Below the pieces are notes generated by a model, which made no database searches, was not told the DNA's origin, and was given only the letters and a program-made list of their open reading frames with translations. A stretch of 40,767 nucleotides of DNA from positions 1 to 40,767 of the forward strand of contig CAKPJM010000004.1 in assembly GCA_934162625.1 (NCBI GenBank), in the 5' to 3' direction. A program made the position numbers and the translations under genes. How positions within the stretch are numbered: the stretch's first letter is position 1; each line of letters starts with the position of its first letter. This DNA comes from an uncultured Clostridia bacterium. GTDB lineage: Bacteria; Bacillota; Clostridia; TANB77; CAG-508. Below are positions 25,886 through 34,082 of the stretch, piece after piece.

Positions 25886-27414
25886 ATGTTATCAATAGTA
25901 AAAAGTATGTCACTTGCAGGGATAGATGGTTATCTTATTTATGTGCAAGTCGATGTTTCGTCTGGAATGCCCGGATGGGACATAGTTGGATTACCAGATG
26001 TAAGTGTAAAAGAATCAAAAGAAAGAGTAAGAACAGCCATAAAAAATTCTGGATACGAATTAAACAGTAGAAAAATAACAGTTAACTTAGCACCAGCAAA
26101 TACCAAAAAAGAAGGCTCATTTTTTGACTTACCAATAGCAATAGGAATACTTGTGTGCACAGAAGTAATTTTAGAAAATATACCAGAAAATATTGCGTTT
26201 GTTGGAGAACTATCGTTAGATGGAAAATTAAATAAAATAAATGGAATATTGCCTATGTGTATAGAGGCCAAAAAGCTAGGAATATCAAAAATCATAGTTC
26301 CGCTAGAAAATGCAAAAGAAGCTTCTGTAGTAAGTGGAATAGAAATATATGGAGCAGAAACATTAACACAAGTTGTAGAATTTTTAAATGGTATAACAAA
26401 AATAGAACAAATGCAGGTAGATGTTGAGGGACTATTTACTTCAAACGCTAATAATTTATTAGATTTTAGTGAGGTTAAAGGGCAAGAAAATATAAAAAGA
26501 GCCTTGGAAATAGCCGCTGCAGGAGGACATAATTGCTTGTTAATAGGTAGTCCAGGGTCACGGAAAAACAATGATGGCAAGAAGAATACCATCAATTTTG
26601 CCAGATTTGACATTTGAAGAAGCATTAGAAACAACTAAAATTCATAGTATAGCTGGAATTTTATCAAAAGATACCCCATTAATTACAAAAAGGCCATTTA
26701 GAAGTCCTCATCATACAATTTCTAGCAGTTCGCTTGTACGGAGGAGGTAAAATTCCAAAGCCAGGAGAAATTAGTTTGGCACACAATGGAGTATTGTTTT
26801 TAGATGAATTACCTGAATTTAATAAAAACACACTAGAAGTTTTAAGAGGACCATTAGAAGATGGAATAATTAGTATTAGTGCCTCACTTACTTATCCTTG
26901 TAATTTTATGTTTGTAGCTTCAATGAACCCCTGTCCGTGTGGATTTTTTGGGTCTAAAGAAAAAGAATGTACTTGTGCTCCTAGAGCAATAGAAAAATAT
27001 ATGGGTAAAATCAGTGGACCTCTTTTAGATAGAATAGACATTCAAATAGAAGTAACACCTGTAAAATATCAAAAACTAGAAGAAGAAAAAACAGCAGAAA
27101 GTTCTGAGAATATAAAGAAAAGAGTAAATATGGCCAGAAAAATACAGCAAGAAAGATATAAAGAAAATGCTATATACTCAAATGCAGAACTTACACCAAA
27201 ATTAGTAAACAAATATTGTAAGTTAGATAAAGAGTCAAAAAAGATACTGCAAAGTGCTTTTGAAAGACTAGGGTTAAGTGCAAGAGCGCATGGAAGAATT
27301 TTAAAAGTAGCAAGAACAATAGCAGATTTAGAAGGAAAAGAAAATATAGAATCAAATCATATTGCAGAAGCAATACAGTACAGAAGCTTAGATAAAAAAT
27401 ATTGGAAAAATTAA
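25886..27414 (+). CDS. comM: ComM/YifB Mg-chelatase-like AAA+ ATPase, read through two +1 shifts
   Basis: ComM is a hexameric helicase promoting branch migration during natural transformation. The N-terminal domain ([18 protein letters not shown] onward, [20 protein letters not shown]) is complete. Walker A is GSPGSGKT, Walker [10 protein letters not shown], and the C-terminal part has [10 protein letters not shown] and [19 protein letters not shown]. The zero frame breaks at 26561 inside Walker A, and the restored frame breaks again at 26739 before [18 protein letters not shown]. Skipping one C at each site gives 225 + 59 + 224 = 508 residues, the normal size. dprA follows at once, so a DNA-uptake operon is intact around it. 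Confidence 0.9.
26561..26563 (+). other. CGG +1 frameshift site 3 (comM, Walker A)
   Basis: Codons CCA GGG TCA CGG AAA AAC. Without the C at 26561 the reading is TCA GGA AAA ACA ATG ATG GCA, giving the required GSGKTMMA. Same TCA-CGG-AAA context as site 1. Confidence 0.85.
26739..26741 (+). other. CGG +1 frameshift site 4 (comM)
   Basis: In the frame reached after site 3 the codons are CTT GTA CGG AGG AGG TAA. Without the C at 26739 they become GTA GGA GGA GGT AAA, restoring the conserved LVGGG. Two consecutive shifts in one gene both obey the same rule. Confidence 0.85.
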
Positions 27415-27428
27415 AACATAGGAGAAAA

Positions 27429-28268
27429 ATGAGAGAAATAAAATTAATAAAATGTACAGATTCAAATTATCCCCAAAAACTGTTAGAAATAGAAAATTAT
27501 CCAAAAGAGTTATATGTTATAGGAAATGAAAAATTGCTAGAAAAAGATTCGATTGGAATAGTTGGCGCAAGAGAAAGTACAGGTTATGGAGAAAAATGTG
27601 CAAGAAATTTTGCAAGAGAAATATCAAAAGAAAATATATGTGTAGTAAGTGGAATGGCAGTTGGAATAGATACTGCTGCACATGAAGGAGCAATTAGAGA
27701 AAAAGGCAGTACAATTGCAGTGTTAGGATGTGGGTTTAACAATATTTATCCAAAAGAAAACACAGATTTATTCAACGATATTTTAAAAAAAGGTGGCTGT
27801 GCAATATCAGAATATAGTCCAAATACAAAAGCAGATTTATCAAAATTTCCTAAAAGAAATAGAATAATAAGCGGATTAGCAAAAGGAATATTAGTTGTAG
27901 AAGCAATTTATAGAAGTGGAAGCCTAATTACAGCCAAATATGCAAAAAAGCAAAATAAAAAAATTTTTTGTATTCCTAGCAATATAGATGAAAAAACCAG
28001 TGTAGGAACAAACAGACTTATTCAAAATGGAGCAAAATTAGTAATAAAAGCACAAGATATATTAGATGAAATAAAAAATAAAGTAGAAGAAGAAATAGAA
28101 GAGGAATATGTAGAAATATATAATTGCTTAACATACATGCCAACAAATATTAATATAATTGCAAAAAAGTGCAATTTAGAAATATCTAAACTTACTCAAA
28201 ATCTATTAATGATGGAACTAAAAGGATATGCAAAATCAATGCCAGGAAATGAATATGTGAGGTTATAA
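27429..28268 (+). CDS. dprA: DNA-processing protein DprA
   Basis: DprA loads RecA on incoming single-stranded DNA during transformation. The Rossmann-like domain shows SIGIVGARESTGYGEKCA, VVSGMAVGIDTAAHEGAI, IAVLGCGFNNIYP and FPKRNRIISGLAKGILVVEA. The KTSVGTNRLIQNGAKLV segment closes the core, and a short winged-helix-like tail follows. 279 residues is on the short side because an N-terminal SAM domain is lacking. I prefer ATG 27429, with TAGGAG 6 bases upstream, over a start inside comM. Its stop touches the yraN start. Confidence 0.93.
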   Translation: MREIKLIKCTDSNYPQKLLEIENYPKELYVIGNEKLLEKDSIGIVGARESTGYGEKCARNFAREISKENICVVSGMAVGIDTAAHEGAIREKGSTIAVLGCGFNNIYPKENTDLFNDILKKGGCAISEYSPNTKADLSKFPKRNRIISGLAKGILVVEAIYRSGSLITAKYAKKQNKKIFCIPSNIDEKTSVGTNRLIQNGAKLVIKAQDILDEIKNKVEEEIEEEYVEIYNCLTYMPTNINIIAKKCNLEISKLTQNLLMMELKGYAKSMPGNEYVRL

Positions 28269-28625
28269 ATGAATAAAGATCATGAATTAGGAAAATTAGG
28301 AGAAGATGTTACAGCTAATTACATTACAAGGTTAGGATACAAAGTATTAGAAAGAAATTTTGAATGTAATCAAGGAGAAATAGATATAATTGCTTTAGAT
28401 AATGAAGAATTAGTATTTATAGAAGTAAAAACTAGAACAGGAGTGAATTACGGAGAGGCAAGTGAAGCAATAACAAGATACAAAAAAAGGCATTTACTAA
28501 ACTCAATAAAATACTATTTATATAAAAGAAATTTAGAAAACGAATTTATAAGAATAGATGTAGCAGAAGTATATGTTAAAGGTGAGAATATAAAAATTAA
28601 CTATATAAAAAAAGCTATAGAATAG
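28269..28625 (+). CDS. yraN: YraN/UPF0102 endonuclease-like protein
   Basis: 118 residues of the restriction-endonuclease-like fold: GKLGEDVTANYITRLGYKVL, GEIDIIALD and LVFIEVKTRTG (the D-ExK pattern of PD-(D/E)xK nucleases), then KKRHLLNSIKYYL. The biological role is unsettled. It starts on the base after the dprA stop, so it is translationally coupled. yraN beside dprA and comM is a common order in Firmicutes. Confidence 0.92.
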   Translation: MNKDHELGKLGEDVTANYITRLGYKVLERNFECNQGEIDIIALDNEELVFIEVKTRTGVNYGEASEAITRYKKRHLLNSIKYYLYKRNLENEFIRIDVAEVYVKGENIKINYIKKAIE

Positions 28626-28888
28626 ATATGTTACAAGATCGGCTTTGACATATTTTTCTTCTTACAAGTATAAAATACATGCCACGCGTTTTGCTAGAGC
28701 AAGCTGAATAATTGCAACAAAATAAGTGGAAAATTTGTTACTGTTCAGACAAAATTAAAAAAGTAGAGCTTATGTAGGGGCGGGGCTCCGTACCCGCCCG
28801 AAAATCCGATGATTTATTGCAAACATTGTAGGTGGATCATCCTTGATAATCTGCAATGCATCATAGAATTAACAAAAAATATATCTAG
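28626..28888. repeat. Intergenic stretch with repeat debris
   Basis: 28706-28727 is identical over 22 bases to the end of the methyltransferase gene (8413-8434), including its stop codon. 28774-28799 holds GTAGGGGCGGGG and CCCGCCC, a GC-rich inverted element with a relative at 31862-31892. I see no gene here. The amylase stop lies at 28889. Confidence 0.5.
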
Positions 28889-30360
28889 TTATTTTAAGTA
28901 AATATTATCTTTTAAAATCCAGACAGAGACGCTTCCGTTATTACAAGAAAATGTACCATTTCCGTTATTATCTACTAAAACTTCATTTTTTATATTGCCG
29001 GGTGCAGTCGTATAAAACTTTGCCGGCTAAGTTAGTTCCAACATTTATCTGCTTACTACCTCCCAATTTATTAGAAAGTACTGTAACTAAACCTGAATAT
29101 GGGTGTTCAAAATCACCTTCTCTTACCCAAGCAATTATGTTTTTATCATCAAAATAATCTGTTTGTCTTCCATAAGCGAAGTACTTTCTAACTTTAATCA
29201 ATAAATTTAAAATGCTTTCGTTAGAAGGAATGTTAGAAAAAGGAATACCATAGTAATCACCATAAAAAACGCAGGGATTACCTTTTTTTCTTAGTAATAT
29301 TAAAGCATAAGCTATAGGCATAAACCATTCTGGAATCCATGATTCCAAAGACTGGCCAGGTTGTGTATCATGATTATTTACAAAAGTTATTGCAAGTTCA
29401 GGATGTTCTTCAACTAAAGTTCCATTAAATATATTTCTCATGTCATATTCACCATTAGAATATGAAGCATTAAAAAAGTTATAATGCAAAGGAACATCAA
29501 AAAGTGAAATTTTAGAATCTGTTTCTTTAATATAATTATTTAGAGCTTCAATATTATTACTCCAATATTCTCCAAACACATCTAAAGTCTTGCCAGTAGA
29601 AGCTCTCAATTCATTTACCCATTCCTCAAAAAAAGTAGAATCTATATGTTTAACAGCATCTAATCTAAAACCATCAACATTTGTAGTAGATAAATACCAT
29701 TTTCCCCAAGAAATAAGTTCTTTAACTACATCAACATTATTTAAATCAACATCTGCTCCCATTAAATAATCGAAATTACCTTTTTCCTTATCTACATGAT
29801 TATCCCAGTGTTTGCCATAAAATTGGAAAATAGAAGAACGTTTACTATTTTCATCCCAGTCTACGCCGAGTAAAATGTGTCCAATTCCATTTAAAATCAG
29901 AATATGTGTTTCCTCTTCCAGGAAAAGTATATTTAGTCCAAGCTTTAATCGTAATAGGCTCTAAAGAAGTACTCGTTCTATCATTTGGATTTTGTTCATA
30001 TGCGATAACATCCTCTGTTTCATCTGCACCAAGTCTATGGTTTAATACTATATCAGCATAGACTTTTATATAGTTAGCTCTTAGCGTCTTTATTGCCTGT
30101 ATATATTCATCTCTAGTTCCATATTTTGTAGGAATAGTTCCTTTTTGATTGAATTCGCCTAAGTCATATAAATCATAAACTCCGTAACCTGTATCATAAA
30201 TACCATTAGTTGCTTTATAGGCTGGAGGTAACCATATTGAAGTTATACCAATGGAAGACAATAAACTAGCCTTGCTAGTAATTTTATTCCATAAAGAACA
30301 GTTAGGCTCTAAATTCCATTCAAAATATTGCATCATTGTTTCATTAATTAAGTCGTTCAT
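28889..30360 (-). CDS. amyA: Cytoplasmic alpha-amylase (GH13), read through two +1 shifts
   Basis: Hydrolyses internal alpha-1,4 glucan bonds; no signal peptide, so it acts on internal glycogen or maltodextrin. The N-terminus has MMQYFEWNLEPNCSLW. The catalytic nucleophile is in VDGFRLDAVKHI, the acid in DVFGEYW, and the third Asp in VNNHDTQPGQSLESW. The zero frame breaks at 29868 and again at 29000. Skipping one C each time gives THFTGVDWDENSK and then YDCTGNIKNEV with the usual ending NGGSVSVW-like (NNGSVSVWIL), 164 + 289 + 36 = 489 residues, normal for AmyA. The ATG has AGGTGAAT upstream. The alternative is a doubly frameshifted pseudogene. Confidence 0.9.
28998..29000 (-). other. CGG +1 frameshift site 5 (amyA, C-terminal)
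   Basis: Minus-strand codons GAC TGC ACC CGG CAA TAT. Dropping the C at 29000 gives ACC GGC AAT ATA and the family-typical C-terminal beta domain (36 more residues). Here the Gly codon is GGC. Confidence 0.75.
29866..29868 (-). other. CGG +1 frameshift site 6 (amyA, catalytic barrel)
   Basis: Minus-strand codons CAT TTT ACT CGG CGT AGA. Dropping the C at 29868 gives ACT GGC GTA GAC TGG GAT, the conserved FTGVDWD. In the zero frame translation ends five codons after the CGG. Confidence 0.85.
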
Positions 30361-30461
30361 AAATTCACCTCATAAATTTAAAATTATTATATCATTTACT
30401 TTTAATAAAAAAAAGTATAAAATAAATGCAGTAAAATCAGATAAAAAATGGAGGATTTGTT

Positions 30462-31032
30462 ATGGATAGAAAAGATGCACTAGATTTATTAAAAAAATAT
30501 AATAAAGAAGAATTTCATTTAAGACATGCATTTACAGTTGAGGGAGTTATGAAATACTTTGCAAGAGAATTAGGATATGATGAGAATTTCTGGGGAATAG
30601 TACGGTTTATTGCATGATGTGGATTTTGAATGTTATCCAGAAGAACACTGTAAAAAAGCTCCAGAATTATTAAAAGAAATAAATGCAAGTGACGAATTAG
30701 TACATGCTGTATGTAGCCATGGATATGGAATTTGTGTAGATATAGAACCAACCCACGAAATGGAAAAAATACTATTTGCAACAGATGAGCTTACAGGATT
30801 GATTTGGGCGGCTGCAAAAATGAGACCATCTAAAAGTACAAAAGATATGGAAGTATCTAGTTTAAAAAAGAAATTTAAAGATAAAAAATTCGCAGCAGGT
30901 TGCTCAAGAGATGTAATAAAAATAGGTGCAGAAAGATTAGGTTGGGAATTAAATGACTTGTTTGAAAAAACAATACTTGCAATGAGAGATTGCGAAGATA
31001 TAGTAAATGAAGAAATGAAAGAAATAGAATAA
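30462..31032 (+). CDS. HD-domain phosphohydrolase-like protein, read through one +1 shift
   Basis: 189 residues after one C skip at 30603: MDRKDALDLLKKYNKEEFHL with HLRHAFTVEGVM (first His), GLLHDVDFE (HD pair), AVCSHGY and ATDELTGLIWA (further metal ligands). This is the HD superfamily pattern found in nucleotide phosphohydrolases; the substrate is unknown. The zero frame from ATG 30462 (GGAGG upstream) breaks exactly before GLLHD, and the rest alone would lack the first His. Upstream amyA is divergent. A perfect palindromic terminator follows. Confidence 0.83.
30603..30605 (+). other. CGG +1 frameshift site 7 (HD gene)
   Basis: Codons GGA ATA GTA CGG TTT ATT. Dropping the C at 30603 gives GTA GGT TTA TTG CAT GAT, restoring the HD motif. 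The only site where the Gly codon is GGT. Confidence 0.8.
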
Positions 31033-31051
31033 AACAATAAACACTCAAACT

Positions 31052-31097
31052 AAAACAAATTGGCTTTTCATATATGAAAAGCCAATTTGTTTTGTTC
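31052..31097. terminator. Bidirectional terminator, perfect palindrome
   Basis: AAAACAAATTGGCTTTTCA (31052-31070) and its exact inverse (31075-31093) flank TATA, between the converging HD and TetR genes. Confidence 0.9.
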
Positions 31098-31099
31098 CT

Positions 31100-31693
31100 T
31101 CACTTTAGCATATCTCTAATAGTTTTATATAAATAAGGTTTAAATTCCTCTATAGGCATTGGGTCATTATATAAAATAGAATTAAAACATGTAGAACTTG
31201 CAAGCTCTATAATCATAAATAAAACAACATCAGGATTTTCAATGTTAATTTTATTGTCTTCTATACCTTTAATAAATAAAGCGCGAAGCCCATCTTTATT
31301 GTCATCTAAAGTGTTGTAAATTTTAAACACAGTATTGCTTTTAATTCCCCAAGATAAATTTTTAGAAATAAACTTAAGAAGAGCAGGAAATTTTGTAAGC
31401 TCATCTATAACATAATTTATTATATAAATAATTTGATCAGAAAAATTACTTATATAAGACTTTCTTAAACTTTCTAAAGCATCACAAAATAATTTATGAG
31501 ATTTTTTTGCAATAAGAATATCTCTTAATTCATACTTATCTTTAAAATATAAATAAAAAGTACCCTTTGCAACACTGGCATTATCTACAATATCTTGTAT
31601 AGAAGTATTTTGGATGCCCTTTTCAGTAAAAAGCTTAAAAGCTGTATCTAATAATCTATTCTTTTTATTTTCTTTAGACTCTTGAATACTCAA
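31100..31693 (-). CDS. TetR-family repressor
   Basis: 197 residues. The N-terminal helix-turn-helix is classic: RLLDTAFKLFTEKGIQNTSI then QDIVDNASVAKGTFYLYFKDK. The ligand domain fills the rest. I chose the TTG at 31693 with GGTGAT upstream; frames opening further upstream run into the operator. It faces away from the MMPL transporter, and palindromes of the same kind (TGACC-N4-GGTCA here) lie in front of both genes. It therefore probably represses itself and the exporter operon until a toxic ligand binds. Confidence 0.9.
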   Translation of the reverse strand: MSIQESKENKKNRLLDTAFKLFTEKGIQNTSIQDIVDNASVAKGTFYLYFKDKYELRDILIAKKSHKLFCDALESLRKSYISNFSDQIIYIINYVIDELTKFPALLKFISKNLSWGIKSNTVFKIYNTLDDNKDGLRALFIKGIEDNKINIENPDVVLFMIIELASSTCFNSILYNDPMPIEEFKPYLYKTIRDMLK

Positions 31694-31726
31694 ATTAATC
31701 ACCACATATATTATTATTGCATAAAA

Positions 31727-31740
31727 TGACCAGTAGGTCA
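31727..31740. promoter_or_regulatory. TetR operator at its own gene
   Basis: TGACCAGTAGGTCA: five-base inverted arms around AGTA, 33 bases before the tetR start. Matches the two operators at 31932 and 31967. Confidence 0.65.
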
Positions 31741-31765
31741 ATTATAAAATTAAAATTTGTGTGAA

Positions 31766-31822
31766 CGATTCTAGGGACTGTCCCTCTTTTGTTGAACAAC
31801 AAAAGGGGACTGTCCTGAATCG
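31766..31822. repeat. Imperfect palindrome (GGGACTG family)
   Basis: CGATTCTAGGGACTGTCCC, then TTTTGTTG, are mirrored by CAACAAAAGGGGACTGTCC and TGAATCG. It resembles the perfect palindrome at 12221-12289. Confidence 0.65.
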
Positions 31823-31861
31823 TAAATCTGTGCAAAAAAATTACACTAATATTAATTTATT

Positions 31862-31892
31862 TAGGGCAGACACAGGCCCCGCCCCTACATCC
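31862..31892. repeat. GC-rich dispersed element
   Basis: AGGGCAGACACAGGCCCC followed by GCCCCTACATCCC. It shares CCCCGCCCCTAC, in reverse complement, with 28774-28785. The GC content is far above the background. Confidence 0.45.
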
Positions 31893-31930
31893 CACCTCTC
31901 ACGTCAATTAAATAAATTTAAACAAAAATA

Positions 31931-31979
31931 TTGACTAATGGTCATAACGGTGTTACAATATAAAAATGACCGATAGTCA
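31931..31979 (+). promoter_or_regulatory. Promoter of the MMPL operon with two TetR operators
   Basis: TTGACT (31931-31936) and TACAAT (31954-31959), 17-base spacer. TGACTAATGGTCA (31932-31944) covers the -35 box and TGACCGATAGTCA (31967-31979) covers the start of transcription. Both match the operator before tetR, so two bound dimers would block the polymerase. Confidence 0.75.
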
Positions 31980-32000
31980 TAAAATGAAAGGAGAGATAAT

Positions 32001-34064
32001 ATGCTAAAATTTGGTGAGTTTATATGTAAGCATAAAAAAATAATTTTAGTAATTTCAATACTTTTACTAATTCCCTCTATAATAGGGATAAAAGCAACAA
32101 AGATAAACTATGATATTTTGGTATATTTACCAAGTGATATTGAAACTGTTCAAGGAGAAAATATTCTTTCAGAAGATTTTAATATGGGAGCATTTTCAAT
32201 AGTAGTCTTAGAAAATATGAAACCAAAAGAAATAGCAAAATTAGAAACAGAAGCAAAAGAAATACAAGGTGTGGAAAATGTAATAAGTATTGTAGACGCT
32301 ACGGGAACAAGTATTCCGCTAGAAAGTTTACCACAAGAGATAAAAGATAAAATATATAAAGATAACACAACATTAATGCTTGTAACATTTAAAGATGCAA
32401 TTTCATCAGATGAAACAACAAACGCAGTAGAAAAATTAAGAGATATGACAGATGAAAGATGTAAAGTAAGTGGAATGACATCTGCATTAATAGATACAAG
32501 AGATTTATCAGATAAAGAAGTAGCAATATATGTATTAATAGCAGTAGCTTTATGTATTATAATTCTGGAGTTAGCATTAGATTCTTATTTAGTACCAATA
32601 TTCTTATTATTAAATATAGGAATAGCAATACTTTATAATATGGGATCAAACATAATGCTTGGAGAAATATCGTATATAACAAAAGCAATAAGTGCAGTGT
32701 TGCAGTTAGGTGTAACAACAGACTTTTCTATATTCCTTTACAATAGTTATAAATCAGAAAAAGAAAAACATTCAAACAATGATGAAGCAATGGCAAATGC
32801 AATTGCAAAAACATTAGTATCAGTTTTAGGAAGTTCATTAACAACAATAGCAGGCTTTTTAGCATTATGTAGTATGAACCTAACACTTGGAAAAGACATT
32901 GGTATAGTAATGGCAAAAGGTGTGCTATTTGGAGTAATTACAGTAGTAACAGTTTTACCAGCCCTAATACTACAATTTAACAAAGCTATAGAAAAAACAT
33001 CACATAAAGAAATCTTACCTAAATTTACAGCATTAAAGAATTTTAACATAAAACATTATAAACTAATATTAGTAGCTTTCTTAGTTATATTACCATTTGC
33101 AGTATATGGATATACACATACAAGTGTTTATTATAATCTAGACAGTTCACTACCAGAAACTTTGGAAAGTATAAGCGGAAATAATGAATTGAAAAATAAA
33201 TTTGGAATAGTAGCAACAGAAATGATATTAGTAAATAATGATGTTCCAGATTACAAAGTAAATCAAATGTTAGATGAAATAGAACAAATAGATGGTATTG
33301 ATTGGACATTAAGTTACTCAAAAATATCTAAAGAATTACCAGAACAAGTACTTTCAGAAAATCTAACAAAAATATTCCAAAGCAATAAATATAAGATGGT
33401 AATAATTAATTCTAAATACGAAGTAGCAACAAATGAATTAAACTCACAAATGGAAGAAATACAAAAAGTAATAGATAAATATGATCCTAATGCAATACTT
33501 GCAGGAGAAGGACCTCTTATGAAAGACCTAATTCAAGTAAGTGATCATGATTTTAACAGTGTAAATACTGTATCAATAGCAATAATTTTCTTATTGATGT
33601 TTGTAGTATTTAAGTCAATATCTTTGCCAGTTATATTAATAACAGTAATAGAAGTTGCAATATTTATAAATATGGGAATTCCAGCATATACAGGAACTGT
33701 ACTTCCATTTGTAGCATCAATTGTAATAGGAACAATACAATTGGGAGCAACAATAGATTATGCAATATTAATAACAAACAAATATATAATATTTAGAAAA
33801 GAAGGAAAGGACAAAAAACAAGCAATAGATGAAGCTTTAGGAACATCAATTTCTTCAATAATAGTAAGTGGTTTATGCTTCTTTGCAGCAACATTTGGTG
33901 TTGGAGTTTATTCGCAAATAGAAATGATTGGATCACTATGTTCATTAATGGCAAGAGGTGCAATAGTAAGTACATGTGTAGTAATCACATTATTACCTGC
34001 ATTTCTAATGTTATTTGATAAAATAGTATGTAAAACAACTTTAGGTATGTCAAAAGTAAAATAG
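32001..34064 (+). CDS. MMPL/RND-family transporter
   Basis: 687 residues in two halves, each with one helix, an outside domain, and five more helices. The first helix is near 15-32 (ILVISILLLIPSIIGI). Conserved segments are AVLQLGVTTDFSIFLYNSY and, in the second half, TIQLGATIDYAILITNKY; both place an Asp in helix 4 for proton coupling, as in MmpL proteins. It probably exports lipids or hydrophobic drugs. AAAGGAGAG precedes the start. It is controlled by the TetR above and followed 18 bases later by a repeat-rich exported protein. Confidence 0.9.
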   Translation: MLKFGEFICKHKKIILVISILLLIPSIIGIKATKINYDILVYLPSDIETVQGENILSEDFNMGAFSIVVLENMKPKEIAKLETEAKEIQGVENVISIVDATGTSIPLESLPQEIKDKIYKDNTTLMLVTFKDAISSDETTNAVEKLRDMTDERCKVSGMTSALIDTRDLSDKEVAIYVLIAVALCIIILELALDSYLVPIFLLLNIGIAILYNMGSNIMLGEISYITKAISAVLQLGVTTDFSIFLYNSYKSEKEKHSNNDEAMANAIAKTLVSVLGSSLTTIAGFLALCSMNLTLGKDIGIVMAKGVLFGVITVVTVLPALILQFNKAIEKTSHKEILPKFTALKNFNIKHYKLILVAFLVILPFAVYGYTHTSVYYNLDSSLPETLESISGNNELKNKFGIVATEMILVNNDVPDYKVNQMLDEIEQIDGIDWTLSYSKISKELPEQVLSENLTKIFQSNKYKMVIINSKYEVATNELNSQMEEIQKVIDKYDPNAILAGEGPLMKDLIQVSDHDFNSVNTVSIAIIFLLMFVVFKSISLPVILITVIEVAIFINMGIPAYTGTVLPFVASIVIGTIQLGATIDYAILITNKYIIFRKEGKDKKQAIDEALGTSISSIIVSGLCFFAATFGVGVYSQIEMIGSLCSLMARGAIVSTCVVITLLPAFLMLFDKIVCKTTLGMSKVK

Positions 34065-34082
34065 AAGAAAGGATGATATAAA

